Origin: Taibaiella soli
GTDB taxonomy: Bacteria > Bacteroidota > Bacteroidia > Chitinophagales > Chitinophagaceae
Length of the DNA stretch: 64,000 nt
Assembly: GCF_003236175.1 (NCBI RefSeq)
Contig: NZ_QKTW01000022.1
Location: 340,579 to 404,578 of the forward strand
Reading direction: 5' to 3'
Below are positions 17,322 through 27,117 of the stretch, piece by piece; within the stretch, counting starts at the first letter, position 1; each line of letters begins with the position of its first letter. Below the pieces are notes generated by a model that ran no database searches, was not told the DNA's origin, and worked only from the letters and a program-made list of their open reading frames with translations. The position numbers and the translations under genes are program-made.

Positions 17322-18323
17322 ATGAAAGCAATTGTTTTAGAGGGAATCAACGAGCCTTTGCAGTTAAAGGATGTAAATGATCCGATAGCCGCTCCGGGTG
17401 AAGTGATTGTAAAACTGAAAGCTGCGGCATTTAACCGTAGAGACTGGTGGATTCAACATGGTCAGTATGCCGGTTTGAAATTTCCGATCATTCTCGGTTC
17501 TGATGGTTGTGGGGTGGTTGCTGCAGTCGGAGAGGGGGTAGACGCTTCCTGGATTGGCAAAGAAGTGATCATTGATCCTTCGCTGAACTGGGGCGATTCT
17601 GAAGACTTTCAGCAAAAATCTTATAATATATTAGGCTTGCCGCATGATGGTACTTTTGCGGAATTGGTAAATGTGCCTGCAGCCAATCTTCATTTGAAGC
17701 CTGCTTATCTCACAGCTGAAGAAGCTGCTGCTTTTCCATTGGCGGGTGTTACTGCATTTCGTGCCTTGTTCACCAAAGGGAAATGTAAAGCGGGTGATAA
17801 AGTACTGATCGTTGGCGTAGGTGGTGGCGCAGCTATGTTTGCACTTCAATTTGCAGTTGCAGCAGGTGCTGAAGTATACGTTACATCCAGCTCACAGGAG
17901 AAAATTGATATGGCTGTAGAAATGGGCGCAAAGGGTGGTGTTAACTATAAAGATGCTGACTGGGCTGCACAACTAAAAGCAATGGCGGGCAGTATCAATG
18001 TTGCGGTTGATAGCGCGCTGGGTGAAGGTTTTGCCAAACTCACTGATCTGGCAGCTCCCGGTGGACGGATTGTGTTCTTCGGAGGTACCGCCGGTGATGT
18101 GCCTGCATTGAATGGACGGCATATATTCTGGAAACAGCTGACGATTTTAGGTTCTACGATGGGCACTGCAAAAGATTTTCAGGCAATGCTGGATTTTATC
18201 AACGAACATCAGCTTCGACCGGTCATTGATGAGATTTTCCCAATGGAGGACGCGGATCAGGCGCTGCACCGGATGGATACCGGCAGCAGCAAGTCCGGAA
18301 AAATTGTTTTGACGATTGATTGA
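17322..18323 (+). CDS. Zinc-free medium-chain dehydrogenase, quinone oxidoreductase-like
   Basis: A 333-aa MDR-superfamily enzyme without the structural zinc cysteines. The N-terminal GroES-like fold has AAAFNRRDWWIQHGQY and GSDGCGVVAAVGEGV; the nucleotide-binding motif is VGVGGGAAMFALQFA. Family members reduce quinones or activated alkenes using NADPH. It is cotranscribed with the upstream alcohol dehydrogenase (12-nt gap) and ends just before an intrinsic terminator. Confidence 0.9.
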   Translation: MKAIVLEGINEPLQLKDVNDPIAAPGEVIVKLKAAAFNRRDWWIQHGQYAGLKFPIILGSDGCGVVAAVGEGVDASWIGKEVIIDPSLNWGDSEDFQQKSYNILGLPHDGTFAELVNVPAANLHLKPAYLTAEEAAAFPLAGVTAFRALFTKGKCKAGDKVLIVGVGGGAAMFALQFAVAAGAEVYVTSSSQEKIDMAVEMGAKGGVNYKDADWAAQLKAMAGSINVAVDSALGEGFAKLTDLAAPGGRIVFFGGTAGDVPALNGRHIFWKQLTILGSTMGTAKDFQAMLDFINEHQLRPVIDEIFPMEDADQALHRMDTGSSKSGKIVLTID

Positions 18324-18334
18324 TAACTATAGAG

Positions 18335-18361
18335 AAGGCCACCGGAAGGTGGTCTTTTTTT
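18335..18361 (+). terminator. Intrinsic terminator of the dehydrogenase operon
   Basis: Stem AAGGCCACC / GGTGGTCTT with a GGAA loop and a T7 tract. Confidence 0.9.
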
Positions 18362-18566
18362 GGGGCGCAGAAGTTAGCGAAGCGCTCCTGTGCCCGGTTT
18401 TTATCAGCCATCATTATTTTAACGCCTCCCCTCAATAGCGTGATTTTTCCTTTCACATCGATAAACTGAAAATTTAAAATAGTCTCTGAAACCACTGCCA
18501 TCATTGGTTTCATGTATTTACACATGATTATTTTGATAGCCCATTAGTTATTATCAATGTGTAAAA

Positions 18567-18599
18567 TTGCCTTTATCTCAAACGATTTGTTGTAGTTTG
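18567..18599 (+). promoter_or_regulatory. Candidate promoter of the AraC-type regulator
   Basis: TTG (18567-18569), 21 nt, then TGTAGTTTG (18591-18599), one base short of a perfect TAnnTTTG box. It precedes the GTG start at 18623 by about 24 nt. Confidence 0.35.
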
Positions 18600-18622
18600 C
18601 ACGGCCTTTTACGTTTACGATT

Positions 18623-19489
18623 GTGAAGACTGAAGCAATTATTCCTGTTTTTGATGCCAGAAGCAACAGCGGTAACACTGATTTTATTATCAGCAGTAAC
18701 CTCTGTGATGAAGTGGTGATGCATCTTGACGAGCCGCACCGGCACGCCAACTACACCATCGACTTGCTGGTTTCAGGAGAGATAATGCATCAGCTCGATT
18801 TTGTAAAATACCCGGTACAAGCCCCGGCCATTTTGCTCATTTCACCTGAACAGGTGCATGTGCACGATACAGATAAAATGCACGAAGTCATCAGTATTTC
18901 TTTTAGTAAAGATTACATTATGCACGAAACAGAAGGTATGCTGGCCTGCTGGGAATGCATGTTTGACAGCGGCTCTGTAGAGGTAACACGCGAGCAGATG
19001 GACGAACTGGTGACGTATGCCAAACTCATGTTTAAGGAATACGCAAGTAAGAAACCCAAAAAAGAAGCAATCATCCGTAGTTTGCTTTCGGCGTTTATTA
19101 TTTGCTGTGCACGCACTTTGCGTAATGATCATGAAAATGTTCGTTTCGATGCTACGCAAAATAATATGGTGCGCACCTTCCGTGGGTTGGTAGACATGCA
19201 CTTCGCAGAAAAGACCCAGGTGATGCATTACGCAGAGATGCTATTTGTAACGCCGGGACATCTGAATGATACCATTAAGGCCATAACCGGGAAAACTGCA
19301 AAACAGTTGATAGACGCCAAAAGGATTATGGAAGCCAAACGGCTTTTATTCTGGGGAAAGCACTCCGTAAAGGAGATCGCGTGGGAATTGAACTTCGAGG
19401 ATGATGCCTATTTTAATCGTTTTTTCAAAAAACATACCGGTAGCACACCGGCGCATTTTCAAAGAGGCATCCTGAATAAGTACAATTAA
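18623..19489 (+). CDS. AraC-family transcriptional regulator
   Basis: A 288-aa protein with an N-terminal cupin-like sensor domain (DEPHRHANYTIDLLVSGEIMHQ; LLISPEQVHVH) and a C-terminal double HTH (FVTPGHLNDTIKAITGKTAKQLIDAKR; VKEIAWELNFEDDAYFNRFFKKHTGSTPAHF). It starts at GTG 18623; no better ATG lies upstream in frame. It lies 251 nt ahead of the second efflux operon, in the same direction, and is the likely local regulator; the inducer is unknown. Confidence 0.9.
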   Translation: MKTEAIIPVFDARSNSGNTDFIISSNLCDEVVMHLDEPHRHANYTIDLLVSGEIMHQLDFVKYPVQAPAILLISPEQVHVHDTDKMHEVISISFSKDYIMHETEGMLACWECMFDSGSVEVTREQMDELVTYAKLMFKEYASKKPKKEAIIRSLLSAFIICCARTLRNDHENVRFDATQNNMVRTFRGLVDMHFAEKTQVMHYAEMLFVTPGHLNDTIKAITGKTAKQLIDAKRIMEAKRLLFWGKHSVKEIAWELNFEDDAYFNRFFKKHTGSTPAHFQRGILNKYN

Positions 19490-19740
19490 TCCCTGAATAA
19501 GGTAAATCCGCGGGAAAAATACCATCTGTATTTTTGCGGTGTAAATTTGAACTCCATGATAATCTAATTTTTAGGGCGGCACGTGTATTTTCATTCCGCT
19601 GTACGCCTAATGTTCCGTTGAGTTGCGGGACCATTCAATCTCTGTTTTTTTAAAATTTTTTAATCACCGTATAGGGGATAAGTGATCCTTGTTGTCTATA
19701 CCGTCGTATGCCTGCAAAGGCGTATTAAAAGTTTATTGTT
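19490..19740. other. Intergenic leader of efflux operon 2
   Basis: No gene. Two TAnnTTTG-like boxes (19529-19536 and 19542-19549) could be -7 elements but lack clear -33 partners. The rest is AT-rich without a strong hairpin. Confidence 0.4.
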
Positions 19741-20928
19741 ATGCAAGAGCCAAAATTGTACTATTTAAGGAAGGTAAAGAACAACGGACCATTATTGATT
19801 GCAGCACTGCTGATTATACTGAGCAGTTGTCATTCTGCGGCAGATCAACAAATGCAGCAAGCACAAGGCCCGGTGCCAGTGCCGGTTGTAAAGATCAACG
19901 AAGTGCCAGCTACTACTTATCGTGAATATACTGCGACTGTGGAAGGAAAGGTGAATGTGGAAATAAGGGCGCAGGTAGATGGCTATCTTGAGGAAATTTT
20001 TGTGGACGAAGGGGCTTATGTAAAGGCTGGCCAGCCATTGTTTCGCATCAATGCACAACGATACAGCGAGCTGTTGAACAACGCCAATTCAAACTTGTCT
20101 GCGGCAAAAGCGGCAATGAATAAAGCGAAAATTGAAATGGAACGATTGCAGCCACTCGTTGAAAATAACATAGTTTCGGATGTGCAATTGAAAACCGCAC
20201 AGTCTGCCTATGAAGCTGCGAAGGCCAATGTGGCACAGGCTCAGGCGATGTCGCAAAATGCGGGAATTAATGTAGGCTATACATTGATCAAGGCGCCGGT
20301 AAACGGTTATGTAGGTCGCATTCCTTACAAAAAAGGAAGTCTTGTAGGTCGTACCGAACCACAAGCGCTGACTGTAATTTCTGATGTGAGCGAAGTCTAC
20401 GCTTATTTCTCAATGAGTGAAGCAGATTACTTGAAATTCGAAAACCATTATCCTGGTGCAACTGTTGAAGACAAGATCAAGCAACTCCCGCCAGTAGCGT
20501 TGAAGCTCGCGGATAACAGCATTTATTCCGAAAGGGGAAAGATTGAAATAGTGCAGGGCCAGTTTGATAAAACAATGGGCGCAATCACATTCCGTGCGGC
20601 TTTCCCGAATGCGAAAGGCTTGCTGAGAACGGGTAGTACGGGTAAAGTTCAACTACCGGAAACGCACAATGCTGTATTGGCGGTGCCACAGGAAGCAACA
20701 TTCGAAATTCAGGATAAAGTGTTTGTGTTTACTGTTACCAATGATAATAAAGTAATGAGTCAGCCGATACAAATCGCGGATAAAAACAGCAAATACTATT
20801 TCGTAGAATCAGGAATCAAGGCAGGCGATAAGATTGCCTACAGCGGCCTCGATCACCTGAAAGACAGCACGGTTATTGCACCGCAGCTGCTTTCTATGGA
20901 TAGCTTGATGCTGGTAAATCCGATTTAA
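19741..20928 (+). CDS. RND periplasmic adaptor lipoprotein (system 2, AcrA-like)
   Basis: Membrane fusion protein of the second tripartite pump. The signal peptide ends in lipobox LSSC (Cys30). The barrel-sandwich N-part is YTATVEGKVNVEIRAQVDGYLEEIFVDEGAYVKAGQPL; a helical hairpin follows (about 105-165), then YTLIKAPVNGYVGRIPYKKGSLVG and barrel domains. 395 aa, AcrA/MexA-like. It is first in the order adaptor, pump, channel. A 193-nt repeat cluster separates it from the pump gene. Confidence 0.92.
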   Translation: MQEPKLYYLRKVKNNGPLLIAALLIILSSCHSAADQQMQQAQGPVPVPVVKINEVPATTYREYTATVEGKVNVEIRAQVDGYLEEIFVDEGAYVKAGQPLFRINAQRYSELLNNANSNLSAAKAAMNKAKIEMERLQPLVENNIVSDVQLKTAQSAYEAAKANVAQAQAMSQNAGINVGYTLIKAPVNGYVGRIPYKKGSLVGRTEPQALTVISDVSEVYAYFSMSEADYLKFENHYPGATVEDKIKQLPPVALKLADNSIYSERGKIEIVQGQFDKTMGAITFRAAFPNAKGLLRTGSTGKVQLPETHNAVLAVPQEATFEIQDKVFVFTVTNDNKVMSQPIQIADKNSKYYFVESGIKAGDKIAYSGLDHLKDSTVIAPQLLSMDSLMLVNPI

Positions 20929-21121
20929 GCTTAAAGCAGAACGCTCAAAGCTGCTCACATTTGTCATGCTGAGCGGAGTCGAAGCATAATGCAATTACTC
21001 GTGTTTGTCATCCCGACGATAGGAGGGATCCCGCTAAAACATGGGGTAATTACTCACGCTGGAAATTCTCCTCCTTTGGAGGAGTTAGAGGAGGCTTTTA
21101 CCCAAACTAAAAAAAGAAACA
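20929..21121. repeat. Repeat cluster inside efflux operon 2
   Basis: In order: AGCTTAAAGC..AACGCTCAAAGCTG words, a CTGAGCGGAGTCGAAG repeat (20969-20984), a GTCATCCCGACGATAGGAGG segment (about 21008-21027), and an inverted copy (21061-21098) of the CCTCC/GGAGG repeat seen after sufB. It lies between adaptor and pump genes that should be cotranscribed. Confidence 0.7.
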
Positions 21122-24100
21122 ATGCTAAGAAGATTTATAGAAAGGCCCGTACTGGCTACCGTGGTATCAGTGATACTCGTGTTGCTCGGCGGACTCTCAT
21201 TGACGACTTTGCCAGTCACACAATTTCCTGATATCGCACCGCCAAGTGTGCAGGTGCAGGCTAGCTATCCCGGCGCGAACGCCGAAGTGGTAGCGCGTTC
21301 AGTAGCCACTCCGATCGAAGAAGCCGTGAACGGTGTGGAGAACATGACGTACATGACGTCTAACTCCAACAACGACGGCACGATGACGCTCACCGTTTAT
21401 TTCAAGCTCGGTACCAATCCGGATTTGGCTGCGGTTAACGTACAGAACCGTGTATCTAAAGCGCTCAACCAATTGCCGGCAGAGGCAGTGCAGGCTGGTA
21501 TTACCACGCAGAAACAGCAGAGCAGTATGATCATGGTGACCAACATGTACAGTGATGATGAAAAAACATACGACGAAACTTTTCTGCAGAACTACGCGAA
21601 AATTAATATCATTCCGGAGATACAACGTGTGCCCGGGGTTGGTCAGGCAATGGTTTTCGGTGCGAAGGATTATGCGATGCGTATCTGGTTAAATCCTGAT
21701 CGTCTGGCGGCGAATAATATGGCGCCACAGGAAGTGTTGGGTGCTATTCAAAAACAAAATATTGAAGCGGCTCCGGGTCGTTTTGGTGAGCGCAGCGATG
21801 CGGTACACGAATATGTGATCAAATATCAGGGTAAGCGCAACACGAATGAACAATATGAAAACATAATTCTGAAAGCAAATCCAGACGGTACGATCATTCG
21901 TTTGAAAGATGTTGCCAGAGTGGAATTTGGATCATTAAGTTATGCGAGTGATACCAAGATCGATGGTAAGCAAGGTATCGGTATTGCGGTATATCAGACT
22001 GCCGGTTCCAACGCCAATGATATCCAGATTGCGATTAATAAATTGATGGAAAAGGCTTCAAAGTCGTTTCCGCGCGGCGTGAAGTACTTCAGTATTTATA
22101 GTACCAAACAATACTTAGATGAATCGATCGATCAGGTGAAACATACGCTGATTGAGGCTTTCATTCTGGTGTTTATTGTGGTGTTTATCTTCCTGCAGGA
22201 TTTTCGTTCTACATTAATTCCTGCGATTGCCGTTCCGGTAGCGATTATCGGTACATTCTTCTTCATGCAGCTGTTCGGTTTTACGATCAACCTGCTGACC
22301 TTGTTTGCATTGGTACTTGCGATCGGTATCGTAGTGGATGATGCCATTGTGGTTGTGGAAGCGGTACACCAAAAGATGGAACAGACACGGGCTGGCGCGC
22401 GTGAAGCGACCATCCGATCGATGAGTGAAATCTCCGGTGCGATTGTTTCCATCACATTGGTGATGGCTGCAGTGTTTATTCCGGTTGGTTTCATGCAAGG
22501 TCCTGCCGGTGTATTCTATCGCCAGTTTGCCTTTACATTGGCGATTGCGATTGTGATCTCTGCGGTAAATGCGTTGACATTGAGTCCCGCGCTTTGTGCG
22601 TTGTTGCTTAAAAATAGCCACGATCATGAACCAGACAGAAAAGGTATCCGCAAATACACGGGTCGTTTCTTTGATGCATTCAATGCTGGGTTCGACAGAA
22701 CAACGGATAAGTACAAGCGTAGTCTTCAGTTTCTCATTAAAAACAAATGGGTCGCCATCACAGGACTGGTAACGGTTACGCTGGCAACGGTGTATATGAT
22801 TCGTACCACACCAACAGGTTTTATTCCTTCGGAAGATCAGAGCTTTGTTGTGTATTCATTGAACACACCTCCCGGTACTGCTTTGCTGCAGACGCAGAAA
22901 CTGGTGAATAAAGTAGATAGCGTGCTGAGCCATAATCCTGCGGTGAAAGACTTTGTAGGTATTCGTGGTATGAACCTGATGACAGGCTCCCTGAGTCCTT
23001 CTTATTCCGTAGCATTCATGAAGCTGAAAGAATACAAGGATCGCGGTCAGGTGAAAAATATCCAACAGGTGATTGGTGCAATGAATCAATCGTTGGGCAG
23101 CATAAAGGGCGCGAATATCTTCCTGTTTACGTTGCCTACGGTTCCTGGTTTTAGTAATATGGATGGTATTGAATTCATGCTGCAAGACCGTACAGGCGGT
23201 GCTCTGGATAAGATGAATAAAACCGCCGGTGAATTTATCGGCGAACTGATGCAGCAGAAAGAAATTGCTTTTGCGTTCACCACATTCAATACGGGCAATC
23301 CTCAGTTCATGATTGATCTGGATGAAGCAAAAGCAGAGCAGCTGGGTATTTCCGTATCTGACGTGATGCAGACAATGCAGTTGTATTATGGTAGCGCTTT
23401 CGCTTCTGACTTCAATCGTTTCGGTAAATTCTATCGCGTCGTTGCCCAGGCGGATGTTCCGTTTCGCGCTGATCCGGCTTCGCTGGCAAACATCTTCGTG
23501 AAAAATAAACTTGGTCAGATGGTTCCGATTGATGCGGTGGTGACATTGAAGCGTGTATATGGTCCGGAAACGGTAACGCGTAACAACCTCTTCAATGCGG
23601 TGATGATTAACGCACAACCAAAACCCGGATATAGTACCGGTGATGCCATCAAAGCGGTAGACCGTGTAGCTGCACAGCATTTGCCACGTGGTTATTCTTA
23701 CGAATGGACCGGTATGAGTAAAGAAGAGATCGCTGCGGGTGGACAAGCTGGTATAATCTTCGCACTCTGTCTGATCTTCGTGTATTTCTTGCTGGCTGCG
23801 CAGTATGAAAGTTACATTCTGCCATTGGCGATCGTGCTTTCTGTACCACTCGGTATTTTCGGTGTGTTTGTGTCCATCAAAATGGCTGGGATCGATAATA
23901 ATATCTATGTACAGGTAGGATTGATTATGCTCATTGGTTTGCTGGCGAAAAATGCGATTCTGATTGTAGAGTATGCGGTACAACGCCGTAAACGCGGAAT
24001 GGGATTGTTAGCGTCAGCACTGGAAGCCTCGCGTCTTCGTCTTCGTCCGATTCTGATGACCTCCTTCGCATTTATCGCAGGTTTGTTGCCTTTGATGCGT

Positions 24101-24301
24101 GCTACAGGTTCGTCGGCTATGGGTAATAAATCCATCAGTTCTGGTGCCGCAGGTGGTATGCTTACAGGTGTACTTTTCGGATTGTTTATTATTCCTGTGC
24201 TGTACGTGATTTTCCAATCACTGCAGGAAAAACTGAGTAGCAAAAGAAAGCAGATTCAGGTACAGGAACTGGTATTCGAAGAGGAAGAAGAAACCGTTTA
24301 A
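21122..24301 (+). CDS. RND efflux pump, HAE1/AcrB-type permease (system 2)
   Basis: Inner membrane drug/proton antiporter of the hydrophobe/amphiphile family: the start MLRRFIERPVLATVVSVILVLLG (written here as one TM1 call) is AcrB-like, and TM4 has the Asp406-Asp407 relay (GIVVDDAIVVVEAVHQ). The second half repeats the fold (LCLIFVYFLLAAQYESY; LIMLIGLLAKNAILIVEYA), with GSSAMGNKSISSGAAGGM near the end. 1059 aa, normal for the family. The channel gene follows 24 nt later. Substrates are not predictable. Confidence 0.94.
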   Translation: MLRRFIERPVLATVVSVILVLLGGLSLTTLPVTQFPDIAPPSVQVQASYPGANAEVVARSVATPIEEAVNGVENMTYMTSNSNNDGTMTLTVYFKLGTNPDLAAVNVQNRVSKALNQLPAEAVQAGITTQKQQSSMIMVTNMYSDDEKTYDETFLQNYAKINIIPEIQRVPGVGQAMVFGAKDYAMRIWLNPDRLAANNMAPQEVLGAIQKQNIEAAPGRFGERSDAVHEYVIKYQGKRNTNEQYENIILKANPDGTIIRLKDVARVEFGSLSYASDTKIDGKQGIGIAVYQTAGSNANDIQIAINKLMEKASKSFPRGVKYFSIYSTKQYLDESIDQVKHTLIEAFILVFIVVFIFLQDFRSTLIPAIAVPVAIIGTFFFMQLFGFTINLLTLFALVLAIGIVVDDAIVVVEAVHQKMEQTRAGAREATIRSMSEISGAIVSITLVMAAVFIPVGFMQGPAGVFYRQFAFTLAIAIVISAVNALTLSPALCALLLKNSHDHEPDRKGIRKYTGRFFDAFNAGFDRTTDKYKRSLQFLIKNKWVAITGLVTVTLATVYMIRTTPTGFIPSEDQSFVVYSLNTPPGTALLQTQKLVNKVDSVLSHNPAVKDFVGIRGMNLMTGSLSPSYSVAFMKLKEYKDRGQVKNIQQVIGAMNQSLGSIKGANIFLFTLPTVPGFSNMDGIEFMLQDRTGGALDKMNKTAGEFIGELMQQKEIAFAFTTFNTGNPQFMIDLDEAKAEQLGISVSDVMQTMQLYYGSAFASDFNRFGKFYRVVAQADVPFRADPASLANIFVKNKLGQMVPIDAVVTLKRVYGPETVTRNNLFNAVMINAQPKPGYSTGDAIKAVDRVAAQHLPRGYSYEWTGMSKEEIAAGGQAGIIFALCLIFVYFLLAAQYESYILPLAIVLSVPLGIFGVFVSIKMAGIDNNIYVQVGLIMLIGLLAKNAILIVEYAVQRRKRGMGLLASALEASRLRLRPILMTSFAFIAGLLPLMRATGSSAMGNKSISSGAAGGMLTGVLFGLFIIPVLYVIFQSLQEKLSSKRKQIQVQELVFEEEEETV

Positions 24302-24325
24302 TTCAGCCAATTGAAAAGGAGTTTT

Positions 24326-25744
24326 ATGAAAAGAAAAAAATCAAATCACAGATATATACTGTTGGCGCTTTCGCTGGTGTTTTTATCGGCCTGTAAAGTA
24401 GGAAAGATGTACGAGCGGCCTGAGATGCCTTTGCCAACGCAGTTTGCCAAGGCGCCGGCTACAGACAGCAGCGTGGCCGATCTGCAATGGAATCATTTTT
24501 TTACTGATGCCAATCTCGTGGCGCTGATTGATAAGGCGCTGCATGATAACTTTGACTTGCAGGTGGCGATCAGAAGAATGGAAGTCTCTAAAGAGTACGT
24601 AAAGCAAGCAAAGGTTTCTTTATTGCCAACGTTGAATCTGCAGGCGACTGCTGCTACAACTATTCCTTCAAAAAATAGTTTGAATGGGTTGAGTCTCGAA
24701 AATTTCCTTGGGACGAACCATATCGAAGATTTTAATTTCAGCGCCGGACTTTCATGGGAGATAGATGTATGGGGAAAGATTCGTCGCCAGAAAGAAGCAA
24801 CGGTAGCGGATTATCTGCAGAGCTATGAAGGGATGAAAGCCGTGCAGACGGCTTTGGTTGCGAATATCGCGCAAGGTTATTTTAATCTGCTGATGCTCGA
24901 CGCACAACTCAACATAGCGCAAAACAATCTGTCGCTCAGCGATACGATTGTGCACATGATGCGTTTGCAAAAAACTGCCGGTGAAGTAACAGAACTTGCT
25001 GTACAGCAAGCGACCGCACAACAACAAACCGCAGCGGTTTTGGTACCGCAGTTGAAACAGGCAATTATAGTACAAGAACATGCTTTGAATCTATTGGTTG
25101 GTGATATGCCTGGAACCATTGTTCGTGCTGAAAATACGGATATAAAAGGGACTGTTGATAATTTTGACGCGGGTGTTCCTGTTTCATTGTTGAGTCGCCG
25201 TCCGGATGTTCGTGCCAGCGAAATGGCACTGATGGCTGCAAACGCAAGAGTAGGCGTAGCACAGGCACAGCGTTATCCTACATTAAGCATTACAGCGCAG
25301 GGCGGATTGAATGCATTTAAGGCAAGCACCTGGTTTAATATCCCGGCCTCGCTTTTTGGTACGGCTGCCGGAAGCCTTTTGCAGCCCGTCTTTCAGCAAC
25401 GCCGATTGAAAACACAATTTGAGGTAGCGAAGAAAGAACGCGAAATAGCTGTAGCGCAATTCCGTCAGTCTACTTACAATGCAGTGCGTGAAGTATCTGA
25501 TGCACTTTCTGGTGTGGAACAACTGAATCAGCAACAGGAGCTCGCTTTAGCAAAGGTCGATACGCTGAATCATGCAATCAGAAATGCACAGTTGCTTTTC
25601 AAATCAGGTATGGCAAATTATCTGGAAGTCATTGCCGTACAAAGCACTTCCCTTCAGGCTCAGCTGGATCTGGCCAGTATCAAACGCCAGCAGCGGGGCA
25701 GTGTAGTAGAATTGTACCGCTCGCTCGGCGGCGGCTGGAAATAG
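24326..25744 (+). CDS. Outer membrane efflux lipoprotein, NodT/OprM type (system 2)
   Basis: The outer membrane channel of system 2. Lipobox FLSAC gives Cys23 as the lipid-modified residue, then KVGKMYERPEMPLP, a NodT-family N-terminus. Two OEP halves follow, with LLSRRPDVRASEMALMAANARVG and FKSGMANYLEVIAVQSTSLQAQ as typical motifs. ATG at 24326 is chosen over TTG at 24311 because AAAAGGAG lies just upstream. 472 aa. Confidence 0.93.
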   Translation: MKRKKSNHRYILLALSLVFLSACKVGKMYERPEMPLPTQFAKAPATDSSVADLQWNHFFTDANLVALIDKALHDNFDLQVAIRRMEVSKEYVKQAKVSLLPTLNLQATAATTIPSKNSLNGLSLENFLGTNHIEDFNFSAGLSWEIDVWGKIRRQKEATVADYLQSYEGMKAVQTALVANIAQGYFNLLMLDAQLNIAQNNLSLSDTIVHMMRLQKTAGEVTELAVQQATAQQQTAAVLVPQLKQAIIVQEHALNLLVGDMPGTIVRAENTDIKGTVDNFDAGVPVSLLSRRPDVRASEMALMAANARVGVAQAQRYPTLSITAQGGLNAFKASTWFNIPASLFGTAAGSLLQPVFQQRRLKTQFEVAKKEREIAVAQFRQSTYNAVREVSDALSGVEQLNQQQELALAKVDTLNHAIRNAQLLFKSGMANYLEVIAVQSTSLQAQLDLASIKRQQRGSVVELYRSLGGGWK

Positions 25745-26118
25745 TTTTTTTGATTGATAATAAAGATGAACAGAGCTAGATGACCGGATTTAGATTTTAG
25801 CGGGTTAGGATATAACGTTAGCAGTGTTTCCCAAACGTCCCTTTCGACAATATTGTCGGGAGGGATTTTTTTGCCCTGTTGTTGAAGGAAATCAGAGGCT
25901 TCGTTCAACTAAGTACAAGCTTTCTGCTTTGCCTCTATTGTCAAATAATTATTTATTAATATATCGTAATCCTGACGGCCTTATTTTTGTGACGGTTTTC
26001 AGATTTAATAAGCAGCGTCCGGAAGTTATTGCCGGATTTGAAAGGACATTCACTGTGCTTCTAAATGAAATGGATGGGTTGAAATTCTTTATTCTTTACC
26101 GTTAAAAACTGCTTTAAC
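25745..26118. other. Gene-free stretch
   Basis: No ORF with support. A weak CGACAATATTGTCG inverted repeat occurs at about 25848-25861, and a TATTTTTG box at 25982-25989 could be a -7 element for the hydrolase gene. Confidence 0.4.
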
Positions 26119-27117
26119 ATGGAAAATGCAACCATGGAACAAACGATTACCCAGGTAGCCAATTGGGCTACAGATCCGCATCTCGACCGCGGAACTAAGG
26201 CATTCTTAAGTCTGCTCAATACTGGTGGCGCACCAGTCGAAAGTCTTTCGAAAGAAGACGCCCGCAACGTACTGGTAAATGCACAGGCCAGTGTCAATGT
26301 TGATATTTCAGGCATTGAAGAATCGGAGAAAACCATTGAAGCCGACGGTTTTACGATTAAACTGAACATCGTACGTCCGCAAGGTGCAACAGAAGTGTTG
26401 CCTGTATTTATGTTCATTCATGGAGGTGGCTGGATTCTTGGCGATTATCCAACGCACAAACGTCTGGTTCGCGACTTAGTAGTGCTGAGTGGAATGGCTG
26501 CAGTATTTGTAAACTACACGCCATCACCTGAAGCGCAATATCCGCAGGCGATCGACGAAATTTATGCTGCTACGAAATGGGTAGCTGAAAACGGCAAAGA
26601 AATCAATGTGGATGGCAGTAATATGGCGATCGTCGGTAACAGTGTCGGCGGAAATATGACCACTGTCACTTCACTGAAAGCCTTGGAAAACAACGGTCCG
26701 AAGATCAAATTGCAGATCATGATGTGGCCTGTTACAGATGCGTCTTTTGATTGGGAGTCTTATGCGAAATTTGGTGAAGACCGTTTTTTGACTAGTTCAC
26801 TCATGAAATGGATGTTTGATCAGTATACAAGCAATCCTGACGACCGCGATGAAATTTATTTATCACCGCTTCGTGCTTCGTTAGATCAGTTAAAAGGTCT
26901 TCCGCCAACGCTGATCCAAGTCGCTGAAAACGATATTTTGCGTGATCAGGGCGAAGCTTATGGCCGCAAACTTGATGAAGCCGGAGTGACCGCAACGACT
27001 ATCCGCTACAACGGTATGATTCACGATTTCGGTATGTTGAATGGTTTGGCGGAATTGCCTGCTACAAGATCTCTGGTGTTGCATGCAGCAGCAGAATTGA
27101 AAAAATATCTTGGTTAA
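26119..27117 (+). CDS. HSL-family alpha/beta hydrolase (esterase/lipase)
   Basis: Carboxylic ester hydrolase of the hormone-sensitive lipase group. The oxyanion motif HGGGW (residues 101-105) and nucleophile motif GNSVGG (Ser175) are clear. An acidic residue near NDILRDQG and the histidine in GMIHDFGML complete the triad. 332 aa with no signal peptide, so probably cytoplasmic. ATG 26119 is used; ATG 26134 is an alternative. It stands alone between two pump genes and an AlkC-like gene. Confidence 0.9.
   Translation: MENATMEQTITQVANWATDPHLDRGTKAFLSLLNTGGAPVESLSKEDARNVLVNAQASVNVDISGIEESEKTIEADGFTIKLNIVRPQGATEVLPVFMFIHGGGWILGDYPTHKRLVRDLVVLSGMAAVFVNYTPSPEAQYPQAIDEIYAATKWVAENGKEINVDGSNMAIVGNSVGGNMTTVTSLKALENNGPKIKLQIMMWPVTDASFDWESYAKFGEDRFLTSSLMKWMFDQYTSNPDDRDEIYLSPLRASLDQLKGLPPTLIQVAENDILRDQGEAYGRKLDEAGVTATTIRYNGMIHDFGMLNGLAELPATRSLVLHAAAELKKYLG

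Noticed and set aside
18223-18525. Minus-strand ORF of 100 codons across the terminator
   Set aside because: Overlaps the dehydrogenase 3' end and an intrinsic terminator; no homology seen.
22856-23983. Minus-strand ORF of 375 codons
   Set aside because: Antisense to the RND pump 2 gene, with low-complexity His/Arg-rich content typical of a shadow.
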